Positions 9,401 to 18,375 of a DNA stretch of 64,000 bases are shown here, in pieces (the first letter of the stretch is position 1; each line of letters opens with the position of its first letter). The position numbers and the translations under genes were made by a program. Under the pieces are notes generated by a model. It saw only the letters and a program-made list of their open reading frames with translations. It made no database searches and had not been told where the DNA came from. The stretch is from Propionispora sp. 2/2-37 (lineage in GTDB: Bacteria > Bacillota > Negativicutes > Propionisporales > Propionisporaceae), in assembly GCF_001298735.1 (NCBI RefSeq), contig NZ_CYSP01000010.1, positions 1 to 64,000 of the forward strand, in the 5' to 3' direction.

Positions 9401-9928
9401 GTGATTAGTGTAAAAATGCAGGACGCTATCAACAAGCAGATTCAGGCGGAAATGTATTCCGCAAATCTTTACTTATCTATGTCGGCTTACTGTGAGCTTA
9501 AAGGGGTTAAAGGGGTCGGGAACTGGCTCAGGGTTCAATATCAGGAAGAAATGGCGCATGCCCTTTTGCTGCTGGATTATTTAAAAGAGCGGGGAGGAAA
9601 GGTGCAGTTGGCGCAAGTTGAAGCACCGCCAGCCGATTTTGGAACGCTGACCGAAGTGTTCACCAAAGTACTGGAACATGAGCGGCATGTTACCGGTTTG
9701 ATTAATCAGCTTTATGAAGTGGCGATCCAGGAAAAAGATTTTGCCGCACAAATCTTTTTGCAGTGGTTTGTGAATGAACAGGTTGAGGAAGAAGCCAATG
9801 CGACTGAGATTCTGGACAAACTGGCGATTATTGGCGACCGGGGTGTGGATATATTGTATATGGATAAAGAATTAAGTACCAGAGTGTTTGTACCTCCTTC
9901 CATTGCCGCTACAAACAGTAATGGATAA
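9401..9928 (+). CDS. ftnA: Ferritin (non-haem, FtnA type)
   Basis: A 175-residue four-helix ferritin that should oxidise Fe(II) and store iron in a 24-mer shell. Ferroxidase residues are visible: Glu in AEMYSANLYL, Glu and His in QEEMAHA, and later Glu in LEHERHV and NEQVEEE. It starts at GTG 9401 with AAGGGGGAG upstream. It sits alone between potD and a bidirectional terminator. A gap of 31 bases after potD may allow read-through from that operon. Confidence 0.93.
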   Translation: MISVKMQDAINKQIQAEMYSANLYLSMSAYCELKGVKGVGNWLRVQYQEEMAHALLLLDYLKERGGKVQLAQVEAPPADFGTLTEVFTKVLEHERHVTGLINQLYEVAIQEKDFAAQIFLQWFVNEQVEEEANATEILDKLAIIGDRGVDILYMDKELSTRVFVPPSIAATNSNG

Positions 9929-9953
9929 AAAACGATAGATGGCTAATGAAATA

Positions 9954-9989
9954 AAAAAGATATCCGTGCCGTTTGGTACGGATATCTTT
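9954..9989. terminator. Bidirectional terminator between ferritin and the PaaK-like gene
   Basis: AAAAGATATCCGTGCC pairs with GGTACGGATATCTTTT over a GTTT loop, with A and T runs on both sides. It can end both convergent genes. Confidence 0.85.
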
Positions 9990-10012
9990 TTTATTTCATC
10001 AAGTTCAAGGAA

Positions 10013-10975
10013 CTAAAGGTGTAAACAGTGTAATCGGGCGGAGGTCCGGCCACAGGGGCACGGGGTATGGTCGAGAACGGCCATGTCACCGGTGCGATAG
10101 CGAATGAGGGGCATACCTTCGCGGGAAAGCGTGGTAAGCACCAATTCACCGGGCTGTCCGTCCATAAGTACTTCTTGCGTATCGCGATCGATAATTTCCG
10201 CATAGAAATGGTCTTCATGGATATGAAGTCCCTGTTTTAGGTGACATTCGCCGGCTATTCCCAGAGGCATGATATCGCTGTGACCATACAACGCGTAGAC
10301 CGGTACCGTATAGTGGGCGGCGAGGTTGGTCCGTTGCTCGGGGGTTAACTGCCTTGCTTCGCACCATAGCTGGATCACCGGCAGGTCATGGGTTGAAAAA
10401 CCTAAATGGTGTAACACTTGAGCTAGTTCAATTAAGGTTGAAGGAGCCGCAAACAGTGTAGTTACCCCAAACTCCAGCATGGTTTTCAACTGGTCTTTGG
10501 CATTGATGGTAAAACCGGTAATGACTGTAGCCCCCAGGGTTTCGGCTGTCTGTTGCAGCGACAAGACGTTTGCCGGATCGAGACCGGCCGGTAGGATCAT
10601 CACCACAGAGGCCAGCGTGACGTTGCCGGCGATCAGGCAACGGGCCAGCATTTCAGTTTGGTTGGCAAGGTCTCGCTGTGTCAGACCTGTCGCCTTGGCG
10701 GGAGCCGACTGCTGAAAACGGACAATACCGCTGACCGGGATGGTCAGCAGGCCGTAGGGGAAATTAAGCATTAGGTCGTTGGCATTTATAAGCGGCAGTT
10801 TTCTGATATCTGCAATTGTTTGAATGTTATTGGGGGTCACATGGGAAGCTTGTAAAGCGTCGTGGTAAAACCGGTTTTTTTGGTCAATCCGTGTAAGCAG
10901 AGCGTGCAGTTGTTCGCTTTGCAGCGCTTCTTTTTCTGCCGGGGACAAAGTTTCCCGCTGTGTATTGAAGATCAA
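10013..10975 (-). CDS. Truncated phenylacetate-CoA ligase-like protein lacking the P-loop and C-terminal domain
   Basis: The middle and C-terminal part match the PaaK branch of adenylate-forming enzymes (GLHIHEDHFYAEIID, GELVLTTLSREGMPLIRYRT, CPCGRT). Two key parts are missing. The Ser/Gly/Thr-rich ATP loop is replaced by QQSAPAKATG. The roughly 100-residue C-terminal lid that carries the catalytic lysine is absent, since the protein ends eight residues after CPCGRT. It is 320 residues against about 430 for PaaK. Start TTG 10975 is supported by GGAGGT just upstream and by a promoter at 11013-11041 that rules out more upstream starts. It is likely a pseudoenzyme or a decaying gene. Confidence 0.7.
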   Translation of the reverse strand: MIFNTQRETLSPAEKEALQSEQLHALLTRIDQKNRFYHDALQASHVTPNNIQTIADIRKLPLINANDLMLNFPYGLLTIPVSGIVRFQQSAPAKATGLTQRDLANQTEMLARCLIAGNVTLASVVMILPAGLDPANVLSLQQTAETLGATVITGFTINAKDQLKTMLEFGVTTLFAAPSTLIELAQVLHHLGFSTHDLPVIQLWCEARQLTPEQRTNLAAHYTVPVYALYGHSDIMPLGIAGECHLKQGLHIHEDHFYAEIIDRDTQEVLMDGQPGELVLTTLSREGMPLIRYRTGDMAVLDHTPCPCGRTSARLHCLHL

Positions 10976-11012
10976 TGAACCTACCTCCGCAAATGTAGTA
11001 TGTTTACTTTTT

Positions 11013-11041
11013 ACCATAACGTTTTGAGTCAAATGTGTCAA
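11013..11041 (-). promoter_or_regulatory. Sigma-A promoter for the PaaK-like gene
   Basis: Reading the minus strand: TTGACA (11041-11036), a 17-base spacer, then TATGGT (11018-11013), about 38 bases before the TTG start at 10975. Confidence 0.65.
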
Positions 11042-11274
11042 GAAAAGGTTCATTATATCTAATAGGCATAACCGTACAAGTTGAATGGATGTTTAATATT
11101 GATTTTGCGACAGGTAGGCTTTACCTTTTTTTATTCAGCTTATGTAAATAATAGGACTAATGTACTAATTTCGACGAAATATTTTAATTTACGAGGTTTT
11201 CCAAAGAAACTCCAATAAACATCTACGACAATTAAGTAAAGAAAGTTGTGATAAAGAAAAGGAGGAGCGTCAGC

Positions 11275-11595
11275 TTGGAAGTCGCTACAAGGGCTGTCAA
11301 TACTGCAACGAATTTAGTCAGGATGCAGGATTACCTGCTGGATATAGAGCGCCGTATGGCTCTTTTAAATAACCGCTATGTCGATTTAACAACCAAAGAG
11401 TTTGATCTCTTGGTGTTATTTGCCAGACACCGGGGTATCGCTCTTTCGAGGGAACAAATTATCCGTTTTGTCTGGGGCGAGAATTATTTTGGTTCCGACC
11501 GGGCGGTGGATGATTTAATAAGAAGGATGCGCAAAAAAATGAAACGGCTCAGAGTAGAAACCTTATACGGCTATGGTTACCGGATCATATCCTGA
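11275..11595 (+). CDS. Stand-alone winged-helix DNA-binding protein (OmpR/PhoB C-terminal type)
   Basis: The 106-residue protein is almost only a Trans_reg_C domain: LTTKEFDLLVLF, LSREQIIRFVWG, then the recognition helix region DDLIRRMRKKM and the wing YGYGYRI. No receiver domain is present, so phosphorylation cannot control it in the usual way. TTG at 11275 is taken as start because GGAGGAG lies about 9 bases upstream; GTG 11248 is the longer alternative. It stands alone ahead of the flagellar block, separated by a terminator. A role in flagellar gene control is possible from position only. Confidence 0.75.
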   Translation: MEVATRAVNTATNLVRMQDYLLDIERRMALLNNRYVDLTTKEFDLLVLFARHRGIALSREQIIRFVWGENYFGSDRAVDDLIRRMRKKMKRLRVETLYGYGYRIIS

Positions 11596-11609
11596 CGGTA
11601 ATAGAACAC

Positions 11610-11649
11610 AGCAATATGTCGCTTCAGAGTGATATGTTGCTATTTTTTT
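11610..11649 (+). terminator. Terminator after the winged-helix gene
   Basis: AGCAATATGTC (11610-11620) pairs with GATATGTTGCT (11631-11641) with G-U pairs, followed by ATTTTTTTA. Confidence 0.7.
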
Positions 11650-11772
11650 ACTTTAATACAAAAAAATACAAAATCCCACAATTATCCCATAATTATTCCG
11701 AATTTGCTTTGTAAAATTACAGTGGTATAGGCATAGCCTCATGCAAAAACACAAAAACAAGGGGGATTTTTT

Positions 11773-12204
11773 ATGAGCACGTCAGTATCTGTCGATTCAT
11801 TGAATTCGAGTACCACCTCGACTACTACTACTACCAGCACAAGCAACACCACCATTGATTTTGAAGATTTTATTTCCCTGCTGGTAACCGAACTGCAAAA
11901 CCAGGACCCAACAGATCCGGTAGAAACTTCGGAGTATATGTCGCAATTGATCGGGATTGAATCACTGGAACAATTGAACAACACCTATACTCTGAATGCC
12001 ACGTCACAGGCCATCAGCTTAATCGGCAAGGAAGTGGCTTATCAGACGACCGATTCGAGCGGTAATACGACATCGGCAACAGGTACGGTGGATTCGGTTG
12101 TAGCTGTCAGCGGCAGTGTGTATTTGATTGTGGATGGTACCCAGGTGGATCTCAGTTCGGTATACCAGGTGGCAGATGCCTCAGATTCCACCACAACTGC
12201 TTAA
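11773..12204 (+). CDS. flgD: Flagellar hook-capping protein FlgD
   Basis: FlgD is the scaffold at the tip of the growing hook. The conserved N-terminal region is clear at residues about 30-75 (FISLLVTELQNQDPTDP, SLEQLN). A Ser/Thr-rich leader of 25 residues precedes it. At 143 residues the protein is short: only a reduced beta region follows, without the full Ig-like part of enterobacterial FlgD. The start has GGGGGA about 9 bases upstream. It opens the late flagellar gene run and lies 96 bases before flgE. Confidence 0.9.
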   Translation: MSTSVSVDSLNSSTTSTTTTTSTSNTTIDFEDFISLLVTELQNQDPTDPVETSEYMSQLIGIESLEQLNNTYTLNATSQAISLIGKEVAYQTTDSSGNTTSATGTVDSVVAVSGSVYLIVDGTQVDLSSVYQVADASDSTTTA

Positions 12205-12300
12205 GCTTATAAAAATGCATTCAGCCGGACCGTTAACGGGGGCTGAGGGCTATTTCTGAATGACGGAAGAAATAGTAACTAACAGGAGGACGATTCTATT

Positions 12301-13920
12301 ATGATGGCATCAATTTATTCGGCCGTTTCGGGTGTTTCGGCCCAGGCGACCAAATTGGATGTAATTGCAAACAATATTGCCAATGTCAGTACAACGGGTT
12401 ATAAGCAGCAGAATGTCACTTTCAGCGATTTACTGAGTCAGACAATTAGCGGTGCCACCGGCTCCAGCGCCACAAGAGGCGGCACCAATGCGGTCCAATT
12501 AGGGCTCGGGGTGGCTGTTGCCTCGACGAGCATTGATTTTACTGCCGGCACCGCGCAGTCAACCGGGGTGGGTACGGATGTCTCCATAGGCGGCACCGGT
12601 TTCTTTATTGTCAGCGGGGGAACGGAAGGGAAATATCAGTTTACCCGCGACGGCAGTTTTGATGTTGACGAAGATGGCAATTTGACGGTAAACGGCTATC
12701 TGGTCAACGGCTGGCTTTCTTATACAGAAAATGCGGACGGCACTTACAGCTACGATACCAGTAAAGATATATCGGCAATTAATATTTATTCGGATATCTA
12801 TAATGGCGATAAATCGCAGCTTGCAGCTGAAGCCACAACAAAGGCGACATTGACAGGTACCCTTGATCCAAGCGCGGATGCCAACTCCAATGCAACGGCC
12901 TTGAATTCTATAGGCGAACTTTCGCAGACGACCACAATTAAAAGCAATTCCACCGGAGCCAGCGTTTCTTCGACTACCGGGCTGACCGACAGCAGTGTGT
13001 ATACCGTAACCTTGAAGGACAGCACTGTTACGAGTGGTAACTTTGATATCACTTTAACGGATGCTGACGGCAATGTCGTCGCTACTCTTACCGATGAAGA
13101 CCTTAGCGATGGAGCGACTTTGACGGGGACGAATGGTGAAACCGTTGTGCTGGGGGCGTCGGATAGTGCTACGGCAGGCACGATGAAATTTACGAGTGCC
13201 ACTGATTGGACGACATCGACCTCCGTGACGGCTTATGATTCGAAAGGGACTTCTTACGATTTGAGTGTCAATTTTGCAAAATGCTACTATGATTCTACTA
13301 CCGGTACGACCAGTTGGTACTATGATGTAACATCGACATCTGATGGGGTGACCTCGGTAACGGGCAGTGGCTATCTTTTGTTCGATTCCGATGGCAAACT
13401 GATTACGGATAATGGCAGCTACAGCACTACTCCTTCGATTACAGTAGCGACTGACGAAGGTTCGGATATTACCATGACACTGGATATGTCGGGCCTTTTA
13501 TCACAGACTCAGGATGACGAAGACGACATGATTGTCTCTGTTTCGTCGGTTGACGGTTGTGCGGCGGGAACGCTGACGGATATTAGTATTGGTTCCGACG
13601 GGGTGATTACCGGAACATACAGCAATGGGGAGACCAGACCGTTGGCTATGATTGCTTTGGCTACCTTCCAAAACGAGGGTGGACTTGAAAAAATTGGTGA
13701 CAATTTATATGTTCAAACCGCCAATACCGGAACTTTTAAGATCGTAGCTGCCGGTGCCGGCGGAACGGGGACTTTGTCGACAGGAACTCTGGAAATGTCC
13801 AATGTGGACCTGTCGGGACAGTTTAGTGAAATGATGATTACCGAACGGGCTTATCAGGCGAATACTAAAGTGATCACGGCTTCGGATGAATGCCTGCAAA
13901 CCCTGATTAATATGATCTAA
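12301..13920 (+). CDS. flgE: Flagellar hook protein FlgE
   Basis: Hook subunit with the N-terminal rod/hook signature (SAVSGVSAQATKLDVIANNI, then NVSTTGYKQQ) and the C-terminal FlgE end (MITERAYQANTKVI). At 539 residues it is longer than a typical 400-residue hook protein. Part of the extra length is an inserted Thr/Asp/Gly-rich domain at residues about 211-303, containing TLTDADGNVVATL, that also occurs in FlgL and FliC of this window. AGGAGGA lies upstream; start may be 12301 or the next ATG at 12304. It is exported by the flagellar type III system and has no signal peptide. Confidence 0.93.
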   Translation: MMASIYSAVSGVSAQATKLDVIANNIANVSTTGYKQQNVTFSDLLSQTISGATGSSATRGGTNAVQLGLGVAVASTSIDFTAGTAQSTGVGTDVSIGGTGFFIVSGGTEGKYQFTRDGSFDVDEDGNLTVNGYLVNGWLSYTENADGTYSYDTSKDISAINIYSDIYNGDKSQLAAEATTKATLTGTLDPSADANSNATALNSIGELSQTTTIKSNSTGASVSSTTGLTDSSVYTVTLKDSTVTSGNFDITLTDADGNVVATLTDEDLSDGATLTGTNGETVVLGASDSATAGTMKFTSATDWTTSTSVTAYDSKGTSYDLSVNFAKCYYDSTTGTTSWYYDVTSTSDGVTSVTGSGYLLFDSDGKLITDNGSYSTTPSITVATDEGSDITMTLDMSGLLSQTQDDEDDMIVSVSSVDGCAAGTLTDISIGSDGVITGTYSNGETRPLAMIALATFQNEGGLEKIGDNLYVQTANTGTFKIVAAGAGGTGTLSTGTLEMSNVDLSGQFSEMMITERAYQANTKVITASDECLQTLINMI

Positions 13921-13961
13921 GGGCTATAATGGTTATGCTTTTATGAAAAGGAGGGATGGTT

Positions 13962-15443
13962 ATGGGATCGACTTTTGGCAGCTATGGTATTGCCACTTCC
14001 GGTTTGCGTGTCAATCAGGCAGCTCTGACGGTGGTCAGCAATAACTTGTCTAATGTGAACACCACCGGTTACTCGCGTCAGCGTATCAGCATGGTGGAAA
14101 CAAGCAACGGCACGTCCCTCGGCATGGGGGCTAATGTGGAAAGTATTACGCGGGCGCGTAATACTTTCCTGGACAAAACGTACCGTAATGAAAATACCGA
14201 TGCCGGTTATTGGACGGTAAAAAGCGGCGATTTGGAATATATGCAGGAGATTGTCAATGAATATGAATATTCGTCGGATGATGAAACCACTAAGACCAGC
14301 CTGCAGACGCTGCTGGAGGATTTTTTTGACAGCTGGTCGGATGTGGCGACCGATCCCAGCGATCAGAGCAGCCGGGAAATTGCCGTATCAAGCGCAGTAT
14401 CCCTGGTGGAAGCCCTGAGCGATATGGATGCCCAGTTGCGGCAATTACAGGAAGACGCCTGTGATCGTATCGGTGAAGGTGTTGATACGCTGAATAGCCT
14501 GGCACAGCAGGTTGCGGATTTGAATGAACAAATTATGGCGGGCAAGATAAACGGCGGGGAAGTCAGCTACTTGGAAGATGCGCGTGACAGCCTGATTGAT
14601 GAGATGTCGAATTATGCTCAGCTTACGGTTACGACTTATTCGGACGGGAATGTAACCGTCAGTATCGGTGGTATCAATCTGGTTAATGAGGATAAGGTTA
14701 AAGAACTGGTCGTGTCCGGTACCGGATCGGTCAGTGATCCGGTCACGATTTCCTGGGCGGATACCGGCCAGAAAGCGGATATCAGCAGCGGCACGCTCGG
14801 CGCCTATCTGGAAGAGTCGGAACAGGTGGACCTGGATGCGCTGGATGGAACGGACCTGCCTTATAATTTTACGACCGGTTCGCTGAGTGAAATCAATACC
14901 ATGCGCCAAGCATTAAACACTATGATCACGACTGTTGCAGTAACCGTAAATTCGCTTTGCACATCGGGAACGGATTTAAACGGGGATACCGGTATTGCCT
15001 TCTTTACCAAGATTGATGACAGCCAGCCGCTTAGCATTAGCAATATTCAGGTTAACCCCGAACTGCTGGAAGACGACGGCTACCAGAAGGTGGTTGCCTC
15101 CAGTAATGGCAGTGAGGGCGACAATACCATCGCCAACGCCATATATGCATTGCAGGATGAGGAACTGTTCCAGTTTAACGGCACGTCCATGAACATCGCG
15201 ACCTTTTATTCTACGTTCACCTCCTGGCTGGGGACTGCTGCGGACGATGCCAACAGTTCGTATGATACGCAGGCGGCGCTGGTATCTTCTGTGGATTCTG
15301 CGCGGCAGGAAGTTTCTTCTGTTTCACTGGACGAAGAAATGGCGAATATGGTTCAATTTCAGAATGCTTATGCGGCCAGTGCCAGGGTGTTGAGTGCGAT
15401 AGACAGCCTGATCGGTGATATGATTGATCAAATAGGCGGATAA
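13962..15443 (+). CDS. flgK: Flagellar hook-filament junction protein FlgK, first copy
   Basis: HAP1, the first junction layer between hook and filament. The N-terminal motif is ALTVVSNNLSNVNTTGYSRQ and the C-terminal motif is SLDEEMANMVQFQNAYAASA, both diagnostic of FlgK. Length is 495 residues. The start at 13962 sits 8 bases after AAGGAGG; an ATG at 13956 is too close to it. It is followed after 13 bases by a second complete FlgK gene, and the two differ along most of their middle region, so this is an old duplication. Confidence 0.9.
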   Translation: MGSTFGSYGIATSGLRVNQAALTVVSNNLSNVNTTGYSRQRISMVETSNGTSLGMGANVESITRARNTFLDKTYRNENTDAGYWTVKSGDLEYMQEIVNEYEYSSDDETTKTSLQTLLEDFFDSWSDVATDPSDQSSREIAVSSAVSLVEALSDMDAQLRQLQEDACDRIGEGVDTLNSLAQQVADLNEQIMAGKINGGEVSYLEDARDSLIDEMSNYAQLTVTTYSDGNVTVSIGGINLVNEDKVKELVVSGTGSVSDPVTISWADTGQKADISSGTLGAYLEESEQVDLDALDGTDLPYNFTTGSLSEINTMRQALNTMITTVAVTVNSLCTSGTDLNGDTGIAFFTKIDDSQPLSISNIQVNPELLEDDGYQKVVASSNGSEGDNTIANAIYALQDEELFQFNGTSMNIATFYSTFTSWLGTAADDANSSYDTQAALVSSVDSARQEVSSVSLDEEMANMVQFQNAYAASARVLSAIDSLIGDMIDQIGG

Positions 15444-15456
15444 AGGAGGGAAAGAT

Positions 15457-16977
15457 ATGGCTTCGACTTTTGCGGGTCTGGTTACTTCGACCAACGGCTT
15501 AACGGCCTCCAAGGCTGGTTTGACTGTGACCAGCAATAATATCAGCAATGTGAATACGACCGGGTATTCCCGGCAGGTGTTGATTCAAAGCGCCATTGGA
15601 CCCGCGGCTGTATATAACCGCAGCGCGGTGGGTGTAGGGGCTTCGGTGGATTCGGTGACACGGGTCTCCGACTCGCTACTGGATAAAAAGTACTGGACGG
15701 AGAATGCCACCCTGGGTGCCACTACAGTTTCCGTCAGCTATCTGGAAGAGCTGGAAGCGGTCATGGGGGATGCGGATGATACCTTTTCTAGCCTGATGAA
15801 TGACTTCTATGAAGCATTGGAAGATGTATCCACTGACTCTGGTAGTTCGGAAACACGTACGGCTCTACAAACAGCCGGAGAAGCAATTTGTGACTATCTC
15901 AATGAAATATCCAAAGGCTTGTCCCAACTGCAAAGTGATGTCAATACGGAAGTAAAAACGACAGCAACACAGATCAATTCCTACGCCAGCCAGATTGCGG
16001 CGCTTAATGATCAAATCAGCAAGGCCCAGACATCGGGTGCCTCTACAAACGAACTGGAGGATTCACGGGATGCCCTGCTGGACAAGCTCTCCAGCTTGGC
16101 TGACATCACGGTCGGAGAGGTGGTCGTCGGGACTAATGCGGATGGCAGCGACCGGACAAAATTGACGGTTAGCATTAACGGCGTTAATCTGGTGTATGGT
16201 GACGATGTCAATGAACTGACTTGTGACGATACCGACGGGGACGGTCTGTATGATGTGGGCTGGTCCAACGGGGCCAAGTTCAGCGTGGACGATGGAGAAT
16301 TGGCCACCTACCTTAGCCTCCGCGATGGTTCAAGCAGTACGGACAAGGGCATTCCCTATTATACCAACAAATTGGATGAATTTGCGCAGACCTTTGCCAA
16401 AGCCTTCAATGAAGGCGTATTTGCCGACGGGGAAACCTATTATGCCGGTCATGCCGGAGGGTATGATGCTGATGGGGATACCGGCGTAAGGTTCTTTTCC
16501 TATAACGGACTGTCGTCGGAGGAGCTGGCCAGTCTTATCTCCACCAGCGGGGTGGATGCGGTGTATGCCAATATTACGGCTGCCAATATATCGCTGTCTT
16601 CCGATGTACAGGACGATGTTAATAAAATTGCCGCTGCCTCCGAGGGCGGGGAAGAAAGCAATAATGAAAATGTGGATGCCCTGCTGGATTTGTGCAAAGA
16701 CAGCAGGATGTTCAGCACCGGTACGGCGGAGGACGCCATGGCTTCCATTGTCGCCATTTTGGGCTCGCAAAGCGAGTCGGCCCAGAACAAGAGCGACCGG
16801 CAGTCCACCATAGTAGACTTTTTAACGGCCAGCCGTTCCTCTGTGTCCGGTGTGTCTACCAATGAAGAGACAATCAATATGACTACCTACCAGGAAGCCT
16901 ATGAAGCGTCAGCCAGCCTGGTCAGTATGTGGAATGAAGTTTATGCGACGACCATTAATATGGTCAATGATGATTAA
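15457..16977 (+). CDS. flgK: Flagellar hook-filament junction protein FlgK, second copy
   Basis: A second full-length FlgK (506 aa). It has GLTVTSNNISNVNTTGYSRQ at residues about 22-41 and NEETINMTTYQEAYEASASL at the C-terminus. In its central part it differs from the first copy, with Asp-rich stretches such as DDTDGDGLYDVGW. AAAGGAGGGAAAG precedes the ATG. Both copies keep both terminal coiled-coil ends, so neither is a fragment. They might build a mixed junction or serve different filaments. Confidence 0.9.
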   Translation: MASTFAGLVTSTNGLTASKAGLTVTSNNISNVNTTGYSRQVLIQSAIGPAAVYNRSAVGVGASVDSVTRVSDSLLDKKYWTENATLGATTVSVSYLEELEAVMGDADDTFSSLMNDFYEALEDVSTDSGSSETRTALQTAGEAICDYLNEISKGLSQLQSDVNTEVKTTATQINSYASQIAALNDQISKAQTSGASTNELEDSRDALLDKLSSLADITVGEVVVGTNADGSDRTKLTVSINGVNLVYGDDVNELTCDDTDGDGLYDVGWSNGAKFSVDDGELATYLSLRDGSSSTDKGIPYYTNKLDEFAQTFAKAFNEGVFADGETYYAGHAGGYDADGDTGVRFFSYNGLSSEELASLISTSGVDAVYANITAANISLSSDVQDDVNKIAAASEGGEESNNENVDALLDLCKDSRMFSTGTAEDAMASIVAILGSQSESAQNKSDRQSTIVDFLTASRSSVSGVSTNEETINMTTYQEAYEASASLVSMWNEVYATTINMVNDD

Positions 16978-16991
16978 GGGGGGGGATAACG

Positions 16992-18353
16992 GTGCTACGG
17001 ATTACTGACAGTATGGTTACGGCACAAACGCTGGCCAATATCAACAATAATACCAAGCGTTTGTCGGAAGCCAATGACCGGGTGGCAAGCGGCAAGAAGA
17101 TTGATGAAGCTTCGGATGACCCGACGGTCGCTGCGCGGGCCATCAAATACCGCAACTATGTCGCCAAAATCGAACAGTACCAGGATAACGCCAGTGCCGC
17201 CACTTCCTGGCAGAAGGTGACCGACGATGCCATGGACGACCTGGACGACGTGATTCAGCGTTTGCAGGAAATTACTACGCAGGCTGCCAGTACGGCGACA
17301 TCCTCAGATACCGATATGGAAGCGCTGCAGCAGGAGGTTACCGAACTGCAGCAGCAGCTCGTGGATATCTTAAATACCAGCTATGCCGGACGCTATGTAT
17401 TTGCCGGCTATGATACCGGCGAAGCGCCTTATGCCCTGGTGCAAACCTATACTGCGGCCGATGTCACCACTACGGACGACACCGGCTATACGGAAGACAG
17501 TATCGGCGGGATAACCGGTTTGACGGCCGGAAGCAGCTATACGCTTACGGTTGCCGACAGTACAGCGTATGCGGGCGCCTATAGCTATACTTTGACGGAT
17601 GCCAACGGCAATATAGTGGCCTCTGTTGATAATATTACCGATACCACCACGGCAGTGACGCTGACGGGAACGGATGATGAATCAATTACGCTGGCTGGTA
17701 CTACCGGGGTGACTACCGGGGATATGACCTTTACGGTCAACAATTCTTCGCTTGGCAGTACGATTACGTACAAGGGGCAGGTTCTTAGCCTGTGTGGCGT
17801 GGTGGATTCCTCGGTCAGCGACGACGATATTATCAGTTACTATACGGCTAACGCCAGCGTGGAATATGACGCTGCCAATTCCGGAACACAGGCCATTAAA
17901 TATAATATCGGCTACGGGATTGAAATTGCCGTCAATGTGGAGGGCCAGGACATTACCGGCACCGGGGCTGACGATACCAATCTGTTTGATACCGTTGCCA
18001 AGCTGTTATTGTCGCTGGATGGGGATACCAGCTATAAGACCTATAACAGCGAGACCGGTGAGGTAGAGACGGTCTCCTTTACCACCGACGAACTGCTGAC
18101 CGAGCTGCAGACCAATGAAGACCGGCTGCTGACGACGCGGACCGATCTGGGAGCGCGGATGAGCTATACCAGTACGGTAACTAGCCGGTTGTCGAATGAT
18201 TTAACCACCTACAAAGAGTTCAAGAGCGACAATGAGGATGTGGATATTGCCGAAGCGGCTACCGAACAGGCTACGGCGGAATATGTGTACCAGGCATCCC
18301 TGACGGTGGGGGCGAGCGTTATCAGCAAAACGCTGGTGGATTACCTTGCCTGA
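16992..18353 (+). CDS. flgL: Flagellar hook-filament junction protein FlgL
   Basis: HAP3, the second junction layer. The N-terminus (RITDSMVTAQTLANINNN, then SGKKIDEASDDPTVAARA) and the flagellin-like C-terminal helix (ATEQATAEYVYQASLTVGAS) are intact. FlgL is usually near 300 residues; this one has 453. The excess lies in the middle, including the domain shared with FlgE and FliC at residues about 168-252 (TLTDANGNIVASV). It starts at GTG 16992 after a G-rich ribosome site. Confidence 0.9.
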   Translation: MLRITDSMVTAQTLANINNNTKRLSEANDRVASGKKIDEASDDPTVAARAIKYRNYVAKIEQYQDNASAATSWQKVTDDAMDDLDDVIQRLQEITTQAASTATSSDTDMEALQQEVTELQQQLVDILNTSYAGRYVFAGYDTGEAPYALVQTYTAADVTTTDDTGYTEDSIGGITGLTAGSSYTLTVADSTAYAGAYSYTLTDANGNIVASVDNITDTTTAVTLTGTDDESITLAGTTGVTTGDMTFTVNNSSLGSTITYKGQVLSLCGVVDSSVSDDDIISYYTANASVEYDAANSGTQAIKYNIGYGIEIAVNVEGQDITGTGADDTNLFDTVAKLLLSLDGDTSYKTYNSETGEVETVSFTTDELLTELQTNEDRLLTTRTDLGARMSYTSTVTSRLSNDLTTYKEFKSDNEDVDIAEAATEQATAEYVYQASLTVGASVISKTLVDYLA

Positions 18354-18375
18354 GTAATGAGAGGAGGTATAAGCA

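Noticed and set aside
12798-13202. Antisense open frame in flgE
   Set aside because: Same effect of biased Ser/Thr/Asp codons; flgE is clearly the real gene.
13962-16977. The two flgK genes as one gene broken by a frameshift
   Set aside because: Each has both terminal motifs, its own ribosome site and full length, so it is a duplication.
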